DNA of 64,000 nucleotides from Roseiarcus sp963835215 (GCA_963835215.1 CAWIES010000003.1:1-64000), one strand, 5' to 3'; shown: positions 17,480 through 27,292, counted from the stretch's first letter. A program made the numbers and translations. Notes: generated from the sequence alone by a model not told the origin.

Positions 17480-19762
17480 ATGACCAGCGAAGGCTCGGCC
17501 GAACTCCAGTCCGAGGCGTTGCTCTATCATCGCCTGCCGCGACCGGGAAAGCTGGAGATCGCCGCCACCAAGCCGCTGGGCAACCAGCGCGACCTCGCGC
17601 TCGCCTATTCGCCCGGCGTCGCCTTCGCCTGCCAGGCGATTGTCGCCGATCCCGAGGAGGCCGCCAATCTGACGGCGCGCCAGAACCTCGTCGCCGTGCT
17701 CACCAACGGCACCGCGGTGCTGGGCCTCGGCCCCATCGGCCCGCTCGCCGGCAAGCCGGTAATGGAAGGCAAGGCGGTGCTGTTCAAGAAGTTCGCCGGC
17801 GTCGATGTGTTCGACATCGAGATCAACGAACTCGACGTCGACAAGCTGGTCGACATCATCGTCGCGCTGGAGCCAACCTTCGGTGGGATCAATCTCGAAG
17901 ACATCAAGGGCCCCGAGTGTTTCGAGGTCGAAGAAAAGGCGAAGGCCCGCATGGGCATTCCCGTCTTCCATGACGACCAGCACGGCACCGCGATCATCGT
18001 TTCGGCGGCGGTGACCAACGCGCTCGAACTGACCGGCAAGCGCATCGAAGACGTCAAGATCGTCTGCTCGGGCGCGGGCGCGGCGGCGCTTGCTTCGCTC
18101 AATCTGCTGGTCTCGCTGGGCGCCAAGCGCGAGAACATTTTCGTCTGCGACATCGCCGGCGTCGTTTATCGAGGGCGCGAGGCGCTGATGGATCGCTGGA
18201 AGTCGGTCTATGCGCAGGACACGAGCGCCCGCTCCCTGATGGAAGTGATCGACGACGCCGATATCTTTCTCGGTCTGTCGGCCGCCGGCGTGCTCAAGCC
18301 GGAGCACGTCAAGAAAATGGCTAAAGATCCGCTGATCATGGCGCTCGCCAATCCCAACCCCGAGATCATGCCCGAACTCGCGCACGAGACGCGGCCCGAC
18401 GCGATGATCTGCACCGGGCGCTCCGACTATCCCAACCAGGTCAACAACGTTCTGTGCTTCCCCTACATCTTCCGCGGCGCGCTCGACGTCGGCGCGAGCG
18501 AGATCAACGAGACGATGAAGCACGCGGCGGTCAAGGCGATCGCGGCGCTTGCCCGCGAAGCGCCCTCGGAGATCGTCGCGCGCGCCTATGGCGGCGAGGC
18601 GGCGCCGTTCGGCCGCGCCTCGCTGATCCCCAGCCCCTTCGATCCGCGCCTGATCATGCGCATCGCACCGGCGGTGGCGGGCGCTGCGATGGAGAGCGGC
18701 GTGGCGCGCCGGCCGATCGCCGACTTGAATGCCTACGCCGAGAGCCTGTCGCGCTTCGTCTTCCGCTCCGGGCTGATGATGAAGCCGCTGTTCGCCAAGG
18801 CGCGCGCCGCGCAGAAGCGGGTGATCTACAGCGAGGGCGAGGACGAGCGTGTGTTGCGCGCCGCTCAGGTGGTGCTCGAAGAGCGCCTCGCCCAACCGAT
18901 CCTCATCGGCCGCCCCGACGTGATCCGCGAACGCATCCGTCGCTATGATCTGCGCATGACTCTGGGCAAGGACTTCGAGGTCATCGATCCCGAGAGCGAC
19001 CCGCGCTATCGTGACTATGTCGCAAGCTACCTCAAGATCGCCGGGCGCAAGGGCGTGACGCCCGACGCGGCGCGCACGCTGGTGCGCACGAACACCACCG
19101 TCATCGGCGCGCTGGCGCTCCACCGCGGCGACGCTGATGCGCTGATCTGCGGTCTCGACGGACGCTTCGCGCAGCGCCTCAAGCACATCAAGGACATCAT
19201 CGGCCTCGCGCCGGGCGCCACCGACTTCGCGGCGTTGTCGCTGGTGATCGCATCAAGCGGGGTCTTTTTCCTCGCCGACACCCATGTGCGCTACGACCCG
19301 ACGGCCGTTGAAATCTCGGACTTAGCGTTCGCTTGCGCCGATCACGTGCGCCGCTTCGGCATGGTGCCGAAGATCGCGCTGGTCTCGCATTCCGACTTCG
19401 GTTCGGCCGACACGCCCTCGGCGCGCAAGATGCGCGAGGCGCTGGCGTTGATCGAAGCGCGCCATCCCGATTTCGAGGTCGACGGCGAGATGCAGGCCGA
19501 CACCGCGCTGTCGCTCGTCGCCCGCGCGCGCGTGACGACCGATTGCAAGCTAAACGGCGAAGCCAATGTGCTGATCTTCCCCAATCTCGACGCCGGCAGC
19601 ACGGCGCTGCAACTGACGCGGGTGATCGCCGATGCATTGCCGGTTGGGCCGATCCTGGTCGGTCCGGCCAAGCCCGCCCATGTGTTGACCCCCTCGGTCA
19701 CGGCGCGCGGCATCGTCAACATGACAGCGATCGCCGCCACCGGCGCGGCCGCGGAGGGCTGA
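17480..19762 (+). CDS. maeB: NADP-dependent malic enzyme with phosphotransacetylase-like C-terminal domain
   Basis: Oxidative decarboxylation of malate to pyruvate with NADPH formation. The 760 residues match the long MaeB form. The malic enzyme part covers about residues 1-430 (LAYSPGVAFAC, the metal-binding FHDDQHGTAIIV, and the Rossmann motif GAGAAALASLNL). The C-terminal part is phosphotransacetylase-like (from about 435: VIYSEGEDERVLRAAQVV, then GLAPGATDFAALSL). This domain is normally not catalytic and acts in oligomerisation and acetyl-CoA-type regulation. GGAGAGACAGC precedes the ATG. Single-gene unit. Confidence 0.96.
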   Translation: MTSEGSAELQSEALLYHRLPRPGKLEIAATKPLGNQRDLALAYSPGVAFACQAIVADPEEAANLTARQNLVAVLTNGTAVLGLGPIGPLAGKPVMEGKAVLFKKFAGVDVFDIEINELDVDKLVDIIVALEPTFGGINLEDIKGPECFEVEEKAKARMGIPVFHDDQHGTAIIVSAAVTNALELTGKRIEDVKIVCSGAGAAALASLNLLVSLGAKRENIFVCDIAGVVYRGREALMDRWKSVYAQDTSARSLMEVIDDADIFLGLSAAGVLKPEHVKKMAKDPLIMALANPNPEIMPELAHETRPDAMICTGRSDYPNQVNNVLCFPYIFRGALDVGASEINETMKHAAVKAIAALAREAPSEIVARAYGGEAAPFGRASLIPSPFDPRLIMRIAPAVAGAAMESGVARRPIADLNAYAESLSRFVFRSGLMMKPLFAKARAAQKRVIYSEGEDERVLRAAQVVLEERLAQPILIGRPDVIRERIRRYDLRMTLGKDFEVIDPESDPRYRDYVASYLKIAGRKGVTPDAARTLVRTNTTVIGALALHRGDADALICGLDGRFAQRLKHIKDIIGLAPGATDFAALSLVIASSGVFFLADTHVRYDPTAVEISDLAFACADHVRRFGMVPKIALVSHSDFGSADTPSARKMREALALIEARHPDFEVDGEMQADTALSLVARARVTTDCKLNGEANVLIFPNLDAGSTALQLTRVIADALPVGPILVGPAKPAHVLTPSVTARGIVNMTAIAATGAAAEG

Positions 19763-19940
19763 AGCACACTGCGTTCGCTTCGGACGATCGTCATCGCGAG
19801 CGTAGGCGGGCTCGTCGCCTTTTTCGCTCCCCAGCCATTTTGGCGCGCCCACCGGGTCCGCGTTGCCAAACCGCCCGGCCTGAGCGATCCTTCCGCAGCG
19901 TCAGACAGGACCGACGACCAAGGTGACAAGGGTGAGTGAA

Positions 19941-21224
19941 ATGGCGCTGAAGCGAAATCGTCGGGCGCCCGCGCGAGCCGGCAGGCTCTTGGCGCCATCG
20001 GCCGGGGCGGCGCTGCTCACGACCTATCTGCTCGCGGCGACGTCCGCGCTCGGCTGGCCGGTCGACGGCGGGGGCGACGTGACGATCGACAATCTGGCGG
20101 TCAAATCGTTGGACGGCGATGCTTTCACCATTGCCCATGTCGAATTCACCGACACCAATCTCAGCAAAGACGAAGTGATCAAGCTGCTGACGCCCGACAC
20201 GCCATCGGACGACGAACGCGCGCTGGCGCAGAAACTGAAGGCCGAGAAGATCGCGATTCCTTCGATCGACATCGTCGGCAAGGACGGCTCGAAGATCCAT
20301 CTGGCCGGCTTCACCGCCAATCATGTCGACGGCGGCAAGATCGAGACACTGGATCTTGCTTCTGTCGAGGCGACGGGAGCCGACAAGGGCCCGATTTCGC
20401 TCAAGTCCGGGGCGCTGCATGTCGATGGGCTCGACGTCGCCCTGTTGCTGGCGCAGACCGATTCGCCCGACCCGAGCGCGCCGCCGAGCCGCCTCGGCGG
20501 CCTGAGCCTCGCCGGGCTCGACATCGTCGCGCCCGACCCGGAAGGCGCGCCGGGCCAATCGATCCACATCGCCTTCGGCTCGATCGACATGCACAACGAC
20601 TATTCCGGCGACACGCTGGCCAAGAGCGCGTCCAAGGTTACGGGCCTCGTCATCGAACCCTCGCCGGACTCGGACGCGGGCAAAAGCCTCGCCAGCCTCG
20701 GCTACACCAAGCTCGAACTGACAATGACGATCGGCGTCAGCTACCAAGCCGACGCCAAAACCTTGTCGCTCGACGACTTCACCATCGACGGCGCGCAAAT
20801 GGGCTCGATCGGCTTCAGGGCGGCTTTCACCGATGTCGGGCCGCAATTGTTCGGCTCCGACAGCGGCGCCCGCGTGCAGGCTTTGCTGGAGGCGGGCGTC
20901 GCTTCGGTCGAATTGAAGCTGGTCAACGCCGGCCTGTTCGAAAAGGCGCTCGCCTACACCGCCAAGCAGCAGAACGTCTCGGTCGACGATTTGCGCAAGC
21001 AATGGTCGACCATGGCGGGAACGGTCGCGCCGGTCATGCTCGGCGGCGATCCCGGCGGCTTGGCGCTGGGCACAGAGACGCAGGCGTTCATCGCCGAGCC
21101 GAAGTCGCTGACGGTCGACGTCAAGGCTAAGAGCGGCGCGCTGAAGGCCGGCGACTTCATGGCGATCGGCGACCTTGGCGAATTCACCGGCAAGCTCGAC
21201 ATCTCGGCCGCCGCCAACCGTTGA
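19941..21224 (+). CDS. exported protein of unknown function
   Basis: A 427-residue protein with an N-terminal basic segment followed by a hydrophobic stretch (SAGAALLTTYLLAATSALGW) that serves as a signal peptide or anchor. The rest is soluble, acidic, rich in Asp/Gly/Ser/Leu and lacks Cys. It shows repeated beta-type blocks such as VTIDNLAVKSLDGDAFTIA and FTIDGAQMGSIGFRAAF. The layering recalls long beta-sheet periplasmic proteins, but I can place it in no family. ATG at 19941 follows AAGG; a GTG at 19923 would add six residues. It is followed after 47 bases by another exported protein on the same strand. Confidence 0.7.
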   Translation: MALKRNRRAPARAGRLLAPSAGAALLTTYLLAATSALGWPVDGGGDVTIDNLAVKSLDGDAFTIAHVEFTDTNLSKDEVIKLLTPDTPSDDERALAQKLKAEKIAIPSIDIVGKDGSKIHLAGFTANHVDGGKIETLDLASVEATGADKGPISLKSGALHVDGLDVALLLAQTDSPDPSAPPSRLGGLSLAGLDIVAPDPEGAPGQSIHIAFGSIDMHNDYSGDTLAKSASKVTGLVIEPSPDSDAGKSLASLGYTKLELTMTIGVSYQADAKTLSLDDFTIDGAQMGSIGFRAAFTDVGPQLFGSDSGARVQALLEAGVASVELKLVNAGLFEKALAYTAKQQNVSVDDLRKQWSTMAGTVAPVMLGGDPGGLALGTETQAFIAEPKSLTVDVKAKSGALKAGDFMAIGDLGEFTGKLDISAAANR

Positions 21225-21271
21225 GGCCGCCGGCCGCCAACTCGCCTCTCATCGAACTGGAGCCGCCACTC

Positions 21272-21769
21272 ATGAAACTTGTGCCCGCTTTGGCCGCCCT
21301 GGCCCTGATGTGCCTCGCCGCCAACGCCAACGCCAAGACCTTCCCGATCACTGACGACAACCCGATCGCCACCGTCAGCGTGCCCGACGAGTGGGGCCCC
21401 AACGCCTATGACGGCGGCGTGGAAGCAACTTCCCCCGACGGCACGGTCTATATCGCGGTCGAACAGGTCGCCGCCGAGGACGTGAAGAGCGCGGTCGAAG
21501 AAGGGATCAAGTTCTTTCTCAAGAGCGGCGTCGTGATCGACCCCGCGACGCAGAAGATGCAGGACATCAAGATCAATGGCCTGGCCGCCTACGACATCGC
21601 CTTCTCCGGCAAGGACAAGGACGGCGCGGCCGACGTCAGCCTGACGCTGGTCGAGACCAACGCCAAAGCGAAGTTTCTGCTCCTCTACTATTGGGGCTCG
21701 CCCGATGGCGAGAAGGCCAACCTTGCCGCGCTGAAGACCATCTCCGACAGTATCCAGGCGACCAAATAA
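21272..21769 (+). CDS. small exported protein of unknown function
   Basis: A 165-residue protein with a textbook signal peptide (MKLVPALAALALMCLAANANA, cleavage at ANA-K). The mature part has features of a compact alpha/beta domain (VSVPDEWGPNAYDGGVEATSPDG, then ALKTISDSIQATK at the end). This resembles small lipid- or ligand-binding periplasmic domains seen in other proteobacteria, but that is a shape impression only. GGAG lies 10 bases upstream of the ATG. It stands between two uncharacterised genes on the same strand, with which it may be co-transcribed. Confidence 0.75.
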   Translation: MKLVPALAALALMCLAANANAKTFPITDDNPIATVSVPDEWGPNAYDGGVEATSPDGTVYIAVEQVAAEDVKSAVEEGIKFFLKSGVVIDPATQKMQDIKINGLAAYDIAFSGKDKDGAADVSLTLVETNAKAKFLLLYYWGSPDGEKANLAALKTISDSIQATK

Positions 21770-21794
21770 CGCCGCCAAAGCGGAGGGACGCGCC

Positions 21795-22574
21795 GTGCAA
21801 TACCAAATCTCGGGAACCGTCATGCAGACGGTGGCGATCGACCTGACGCCCGGCGAGACAGTCTACAGCCAGACCAACACCATGGCGTGGATGAACGATA
21901 AGGTGACGATGGACACCCACACCGGGGGCGGGTTCCTGGCCGGGCTAAAGCGCTCCTTCGGCGGCGGATCGTTCTTCATCACGGACTTCACCGCAAGCGG
22001 CGCCGGCCACGTCGCCTTTGCGCCGCGCTTTCCCGGGACGATCATCCCTGCCCTGCTGCAGCCGGGCCAATCACTGATCTGCCGCAAGGAGACATTCCTC
22101 GTCGCCCAGAAGTCGGTGACGCTCGAACTCGCCTGGCAGAAGACCATGGGCGTCGGCTTCTTCGGCGGCGACGGATTCATTCTGCAAAAGGTGACGGGAC
22201 CGGGTGTCGTCTGGCTCGATCTTTCAGGCGAACTGGTCGAGCGCGACCTTGCAGCCGGCGAGCGGCTGCTGGTCCACGCCGGCCATGTCGGCGTGTTCGA
22301 GCCGAGCGTTGGCTTCGACATTCAGATGGTCAGGGGTTTCAAGAATGTCTTGTTTGGCGGAGAAGGCCTGTTCCTCGCCACGCTGACCGGCCCCGGCCAT
22401 ATCTGGCTCCAAAGCATGCCGATCCTCAACCTCGCCGAGGAGATCGGCCGCTACCTGCCGAATAGGGGCGCCGACAGCGGCGCCGGCTCAGCCGCCAGCG
22501 GGCTCGCCGTCGGCGGCGCGCTCGGCGTGGCGGGCGGGTTGCTGGGCGGGCTGCTCGGCGGGGGCGACACCTAA
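21795..22574 (+). CDS. AIM24 family protein (TIGR00266 type)
   Basis: A 259-residue member of the AIM24/DUF124 family, whose molecular role in bacteria is not established. Blocks seen are MQYQISGTVMQTVAIDLTPGE, the GGFLAGLKRSFGGGSFF segment, GHVAFAPRFPGTIIP and LATLTGPGHIWLQSMP. Pairs of beta-rich repeats give the family's beta-prism-like fold. The C-terminal 35 residues are Gly/Ala-rich (GGALGVAGGLLGGLLGGG), a hydrophobic tail that could touch a membrane. GTG start with GGAGGG 10 bases upstream. It follows the exported 165-residue protein by 25 bases. Confidence 0.9.
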   Translation: MQYQISGTVMQTVAIDLTPGETVYSQTNTMAWMNDKVTMDTHTGGGFLAGLKRSFGGGSFFITDFTASGAGHVAFAPRFPGTIIPALLQPGQSLICRKETFLVAQKSVTLELAWQKTMGVGFFGGDGFILQKVTGPGVVWLDLSGELVERDLAAGERLLVHAGHVGVFEPSVGFDIQMVRGFKNVLFGGEGLFLATLTGPGHIWLQSMPILNLAEEIGRYLPNRGADSGAGSAASGLAVGGALGVAGGLLGGLLGGGDT

Positions 22575-22719
22575 GCTCAGGCGCGCGGCGACTGGAGGTA
22601 AAGGCGAGCCACAATGTCGGCAGAGCGGCGAGGTCGCGGCGCTTGCCGAGCGGCAGGCCGCAAAATCGGGAACTTTCCAGCAGCTTCGGCATTAGTGTCA
22701 TAGCCATGGAGTCCGCCCT

Positions 22720-23055
22720 ATGACGCGCCCTTTCCGTTGGATATTAGCAGCCGCGATGTTCGCGACATTGTCTTCATCCGCCCTAGCGGCGTCGGGATGG
22801 GATGGGACGTGGGGCGGCGCCTGGGGAGGGAATGCGCAACAGGCCACCTCGATCACGGTCTCCGGCAACCGGATCGTCAGCTATTCATATCAGGGTGTGT
22901 CTCATCCGGTGGCGGCCGGCATCGTGACCCCCACAAAAATCACGTATGAAGATCAGGGCAACAGCGTTACGGTCACGAAGACGGGCGAGAAGACCGCGCA
23001 TGCAACGCTGAAAAGCGGGAACAACAACGCGACTGCCGAGCTAACGCTGCAGTAG
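22720..23055 (+). CDS. small exported protein of unknown function
   Basis: A 111-residue protein with a signal peptide ending at SALAA. The mature part of about 87 residues begins SGWDGTWGGAWGG, a Trp/Gly-rich start common in small secreted beta-barrel-like proteins, followed by short alternating strands (ITVSGNRIVSYSYQG, NSVTVTKTGEKTAHATLK). No Cys. GGAG precedes the ATG. Last gene of a run of four rightward genes, three encoding exported proteins. Function unknown. Confidence 0.72.
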   Translation: MTRPFRWILAAAMFATLSSSALAASGWDGTWGGAWGGNAQQATSITVSGNRIVSYSYQGVSHPVAAGIVTPTKITYEDQGNSVTVTKTGEKTAHATLKSGNNNATAELTLQ

Positions 23056-23140
23056 GGCCAGCCCCCGATCCTTGCTTCCCAGCGCATTCCGTGGCCCCAC
23101 CAACTCGTGTGTGGTGGCAGACAGTCCGGCGGGGCGCCGT

Positions 23141-25204
23141 TTAGCGGTCCGCCAACCCGCGCTTGCGCAGCAGCGCGTCAGGCGCGGGATCGCGGCCGCG
23201 AAAGGCGCGGTAGGCTTCGTCCGGCTCGCGCAAATTGCCGGCCGAGTAGACGAACTGCTTCAGCCGCGCCGCCAAAGCGGGATTGAAATCGTCGCCGCTC
23301 TCTTCGAACGCCTCGAAGCCGTCAGCGTCCAGGATCTCCGACCACAGATAGCTGTAGTAGCCAGCCGAATAGCCGCCGCCGGAAAAGATGTGCTGGAAGT
23401 GCGGCGTCGCGTGGCGCGCCGCCATCGCCGCCGGCATCCCAATTGCTGCGAGCGTACGCGCTTCGAACGCGGCGACGTCGATCGCACTCGGGTCGGCGAT
23501 CCTGTGCAACTCCATGTCGACCAGGGCGGAGGCGACAAACTCCACCGTCGCGAAACCCTGATTATAGCGACGCGCCGCCTCGAGCCGAGCGATCAACGCC
23601 TCGGGCATCGGCGCGCCGGTGCGATAGTGGCGCGCGAAGCGGCGCAACGTCTCGGGGCGCTCCAGCCAATGCTCGTAGAGCTGCGAGGGAAATTCGACGA
23701 AGTCGTTCGATACGTGCGTTCCCGCCAGCAGCGGATAGGTCACGTCCGACAGCATGCCATGCAGCGCGTGGCCGAACTCGTGGAACAGCGTATGGGCCTC
23801 ATCGAGGCTGAGCAGGCACGCTTCGCCTTCGCCGGCGCGCGCGAAACTCATGACATTGACGATGATCGGCAGGACGCGCCCGTCGAGCGTCTGCTGATCG
23901 CGCAGCGCGCTCATCCAGGCGCCGCTGTGTTTCGAGGGGCGAGCGAAATAGTCGCCGATGAACAGCGCGATCGGCGCGCCGTCGGGTCCGATCGCCGTCC
24001 AGGCGCGCGCGTCGGGGTGGGGAAGCTCGATGTCGTCGCGGGCGACGAACGAGATTCCGAACAGGCGATGCGCGACATCGAAGGCGGCCGCGATCATTGA
24101 TTCCAGCAACAGATAGGGCGCGAGCTCGCTGGCGTCGATGTCGAACAGCGCCTTGCGCCGCTTCTCGGCATAGTAGCGCCAGTCCCAGGGACGCAGATCG
24201 AAGTTGCCGCCCTCAGCCGCGATCATCGCCTGCAGCGCCTCCGCCTCGCGCAGCGCTTGCGCGCGCGCCGGGGCCCACACCCGGTTGAGCAGCGCCAGCG
24301 CCGCCTCGGGCGTCTTGGCCATTGTGTCGGCGAGGCGATAATCGGCGAAGCTCGCATAGCCGAGTAGGCGGGCGCGCTCGGCGCGCAGTTCGACCGTCTC
24401 GCGCATGATCGCGCCATTGTCGTGCGCGCCGCCCCCTGCCCCGCGCGCGACGAAAGCACGAAACATCGCTTCGCGCAGGTCGCGCCGCGCCGACGATTGC
24501 ATGAACGGCTCATAGGACGAGCGCGACAGCGTCACCGCATATTTGCCCGCATGGCCGCGCGCGGCGGCGGCCGCTCCCGCCGCAGCGACGACGCCCTCCG
24601 GCAGTCCAGCGAGATCCTCCGGGCGCTCAAGCACCAGCGCGAAAGCCTTCTCGTCGGCGAGCACATTCTGGCCGAAGGCGGCGCCGAGGCTCGCTAACCG
24701 CTCGCCGATCGCCGCCAGGCGCTCCTTCTTTTCGGGCGCGAGGCCGGCGCCGGCGCGCACGAAGGCGGTTCGCCAGCGTAGGAGGGTGCGCGCCGCCTCG
24801 GCGTCGAGGCCGAGACTGTCGCGCGCACGATAGAGCGCCTCGACCCGGTTGAACAACACGTCGTCGAGCAGCAGGGCGTCGCGTTCGCGCGCGAGCGCCG
24901 GCGCGATCTCGCGCTCGATGCGCTCCAACTCGTCATTGGCGTCCGCGCTGGCGAGATGGAAGAACGTTGCGCTGACGCGGTGCAGCAGCGCGCCGGCGCG
25001 CTCGAGCGCGACAATCGTGTTGTCGAAACTCGGCGCGGCGTGGCTCTGAGAAATGGCCGAGATCTCGCCGCGCCGCTCGGCCAGCGCCGCCTCGAAGGCG
25101 GCGCCAAAGTGCTCGGGGCGAATGCTTGCGAATGGCGGCGCGCCAAAGGGGGCGTCCCAGGGTCCGAGCAGCGGATTGTTTGCACCAGTCGACGGCTGCG
25201 CCAT
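23141..25204 (-). CDS. M3 family zinc metallopeptidase (Dcp/PrlC-like)
   Basis: Oligopeptidase of about 687 residues, the usual size of cytoplasmic M3 enzymes that degrade short peptides. The zinc motif His475-Glu-Phe-Gly-His479 lies in TLFHEFGHALHGML, with the third ligand region downstream. The C-terminal catalytic domain includes the GGGYSAGYYSYLWSEILDAD segment. The N-terminus lacks a signal peptide. The ATG at 25204 is preferred: GAGG lies upstream and it begins 13 bases after the glycerate kinase stop. A TTG at 25225 would overlap that gene. The sequence does not separate peptidyl-dipeptidase from oligopeptidase A activity. Confidence 0.92.
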   Translation of the reverse strand: MAQPSTGANNPLLGPWDAPFGAPPFASIRPEHFGAAFEAALAERRGEISAISQSHAAPSFDNTIVALERAGALLHRVSATFFHLASADANDELERIEREIAPALARERDALLLDDVLFNRVEALYRARDSLGLDAEAARTLLRWRTAFVRAGAGLAPEKKERLAAIGERLASLGAAFGQNVLADEKAFALVLERPEDLAGLPEGVVAAAGAAAAARGHAGKYAVTLSRSSYEPFMQSSARRDLREAMFRAFVARGAGGGAHDNGAIMRETVELRAERARLLGYASFADYRLADTMAKTPEAALALLNRVWAPARAQALREAEALQAMIAAEGGNFDLRPWDWRYYAEKRRKALFDIDASELAPYLLLESMIAAAFDVAHRLFGISFVARDDIELPHPDARAWTAIGPDGAPIALFIGDYFARPSKHSGAWMSALRDQQTLDGRVLPIIVNVMSFARAGEGEACLLSLDEAHTLFHEFGHALHGMLSDVTYPLLAGTHVSNDFVEFPSQLYEHWLERPETLRRFARHYRTGAPMPEALIARLEAARRYNQGFATVEFVASALVDMELHRIADPSAIDVAAFEARTLAAIGMPAAMAARHATPHFQHIFSGGGYSAGYYSYLWSEILDADGFEAFEESGDDFNPALAARLKQFVYSAGNLREPDEAYRAFRGRDPAPDALLRKRGLADR

Positions 25205-25217
25205 GTTCGCTCTTGCC

Positions 25218-26501
25218 TCACGCAATCAGGATGGCGCGAAAGTCGTTGACGTTGGTGCGCGTCGGGCCGGTGACGACGAGGTCGCCGAGCGCGGCGAACA
25301 GCGAATAGGCGTCGTTATCGGCAAGGAAGTCTTGCGGCTTGAGCCCGAGCGCGAGAGCGCGCGCCAGCGTGTCGGGGGCGACGAAGGCGCCGGCGTTGTC
25401 CTCGCTGCCGTCGATGCCGTCGGTGTCGCCGGCGAGCGCAAAGACGCCCGGCGCGCCGGCGAGCGCGATGGCCAGCCCGAGCTGAAATTCGGCGTTGCGC
25501 CCGCCCTTGCCTTTGCCGCGCACCGTCACCGTCGTTTCGCCCCCTGACAGCAACACGCAGGGCGAGCGCGCCGGCGCGCCGTGGCGCGCGGCGGAAAGAG
25601 CGACGCCGGCCAAGGCTTGGCCGACTTCGCGCGCCTCGCCCTCGATTGCATCGCCGAGCACGATGGGCGCGACGCCCAGGCCGCGAGCCGCCTCGGCCGC
25701 AGCTTGCAGCGCGGCGAACGGCGTCGCGACGATCGTGTTCGTCACCTTGGCGAAGCGCGGATCGCCGGGCTTGGGCGTCTCCGAGGCCGCGCTCTCGAGA
25801 TGGGCGATGACGCGCGGGTGCGCATCGATCGAGAAGCGGCGCAGGATCGCCAACGCCTCGGCCGAAGTCGTCGGATCGGCGACGGTTGGCCCCGAGCCGA
25901 TGATGGCGATGTCGTCGCCCGGCACGTCGGACACGATCAGCCCGACGACCTTCGCTGGCGCCGCGGCGAGCGCCAGCCGGCCGCCCTTGATCGCGGAGAG
26001 ATGTTTGCGCACGCAGTTGATCGCGGCGATGTCGGCGCCGCTCCTGAGCAGTGCGCGGTTGATCGCCCGCTTGTCGTCGAGGGTCAGGCCCGGCGCCGGC
26101 AGGGTCAGCAGCGCCGAGGCGCCGCCCGAAATCAGGCACAGAACGAGATCGTCCGCGGTCAGACCCTTGACACGATCGAGAATGCGCGCCGCGGCGGCTT
26201 GGCCCGCGGCGTCGGGCGTCGGATGCGCGGCCTCGACCACTTCGATGAAACGGGTCGGCGCGCCATGGCCGTAGCGGGTGACGACAAGGCCTTCGAGCGG
26301 TCCGCGCCAGGCCGCCTCGACCGCAGCGGCCATCGCAGCGGCCGCCTTGCCGGCGCCCACTACGATCGTGCGGCCCTTGGGCGGGGGCGGCAGGAACCGC
26401 GCAAGCGTTTTGGCCGGCGAAGCGGCGTCGACCGCCGCGTCGAACAGGGCGCGCAACAACGCGCGCGGATCGGGCGCCTCCCGCCCGAGCGCGCCTTGCA
26501 T
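25218..26501 (-). CDS. glycerate kinase (MOFRL/DUF4147 type)
   Basis: Phosphorylates D-glycerate, in this family generally to 2-phosphoglycerate, feeding lower glycolysis or the serine cycle. 427 residues. The DUF4147 N-terminal domain has VVGAGKAAAAMAAAVE, LISGGASALL, AINCVRKHLSAIKGGRLA and LIVSDVPGDDIAIIGSGPT. The MOFRL domain follows with SGGETTVTVRGKGKGGRNAEFQL and AGDTDGIDGSEDNAGAF. Its ATG overlaps the hyi stop (TGATG), so the two are coupled. Pairing with hydroxypyruvate isomerase supports a role in glyoxylate-to-glycerate metabolism. Confidence 0.94.
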   Translation of the reverse strand: MQGALGREAPDPRALLRALFDAAVDAASPAKTLARFLPPPPKGRTIVVGAGKAAAAMAAAVEAAWRGPLEGLVVTRYGHGAPTRFIEVVEAAHPTPDAAGQAAAARILDRVKGLTADDLVLCLISGGASALLTLPAPGLTLDDKRAINRALLRSGADIAAINCVRKHLSAIKGGRLALAAAPAKVVGLIVSDVPGDDIAIIGSGPTVADPTTSAEALAILRRFSIDAHPRVIAHLESAASETPKPGDPRFAKVTNTIVATPFAALQAAAEAARGLGVAPIVLGDAIEGEAREVGQALAGVALSAARHGAPARSPCVLLSGGETTVTVRGKGKGGRNAEFQLGLAIALAGAPGVFALAGDTDGIDGSEDNAGAFVAPDTLARALALGLKPQDFLADNDAYSLFAALGDLVVTGPTRTNVNDFRAILIA

Positions 26502-27292
26502 CAGCCCTCGCCCTTTGTGCGATAGGCGGAAAACCACGCCAAGCCGTCTTCGGTGCGGCCGCGCGGGTGATACTCGGCGCCGACCCAGCCCTCATAGCCG
26601 AGCGCGTCGAGCCGCTCGATCAGGAAGCGATAGTTGATCTCGCCAACGCTCGGCTCGTTGCGGCCGGGATTTCCGGCGATCTGGATGTGGCCGATGCGCG
26701 GCAGACGCCGTTCGATCGTCACCGCCAGGTCGCCCTCCATCCGCTGCATATGGTACATATCGTATTGCAGCTTGATGTTGCTCGAGCCCGTCTCGTCGAT
26801 GATGTCGAGCGCCCGCCCGCTATGGGTGATGAGGAAGCCAGGCATATCGAAGCGGTTGATCGCCTCGATGACCAACAGCACCTGCGCTTGGGCGAGCCGG
26901 TCGGCGGCGTAGCGCAGGTTGTCGATCAGCGTGCGGTGGGAGTCGGCGATTGTCGCGCGCGGCGACGGGATGCCGGCAAGGCAATTGATCGTCGGACAGC
27001 CGAGCGCGTGAGCGTATTCGACCGCCCGCTCCACGCCTTCGCGGAACTCGCCGACGCGATCGGGATGGCAGGCAATGCCGCGATCGCCGCTCGCCCAGTC
27101 ACCGACCGGCAGATTGAACAGCGCCTGCGTCAGGCCGTTGTCGCGCAATCGGACAGCAATTTCCGCCGGCGCATAGTCATAGGGGCCGACATATTCGACG
27201 CCGCGAAAGCCCGCCCGCGCCGCCGCCGCGAAGCGATCGAGAAACGGGCGCTCAGTGAACAGCATCGTCAGGTTGGCGGAGAACTTCGTCAT
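26501..27292 (-). CDS. hyi: hydroxypyruvate isomerase
   Basis: TIM-barrel isomerase that interconverts hydroxypyruvate and tartronate semialdehyde. 263 residues from an ATG preceded by GGAAGAGG. Family blocks are FSANLTMLFTERPFLDRF at the start, LFNLPVGDWASGDRGIACHP, INCLAGIPSP, EAINRFDMPGFLITHS (a metal-binding Glu) and HIQIAGNPGRNEP. It is the first gene of a two- or three-gene operon (hyi, glycerate kinase, perhaps the M3 peptidase) and diverges from the glycolate-oxidase-like gene across 193 bp. The neighbourhood spells glycolate to glyoxylate to glycerate metabolism. Confidence 0.94.
   Translation of the reverse strand: MTKFSANLTMLFTERPFLDRFAAAARAGFRGVEYVGPYDYAPAEIAVRLRDNGLTQALFNLPVGDWASGDRGIACHPDRVGEFREGVERAVEYAHALGCPTINCLAGIPSPRATIADSHRTLIDNLRYAADRLAQAQVLLVIEAINRFDMPGFLITHSGRALDIIDETGSSNIKLQYDMYHMQRMEGDLAVTIERRLPRIGHIQIAGNPGRNEPSVGEINYRFLIERLDALGYEGWVGAEYHPRGRTEDGLAWFSAYRTKGEG

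Noticed and set aside
17189..19186. 665-codon leftward open frame opposite the malic enzyme
   Set aside because: Antisense shadow: the sense strand carries every MaeB motif.
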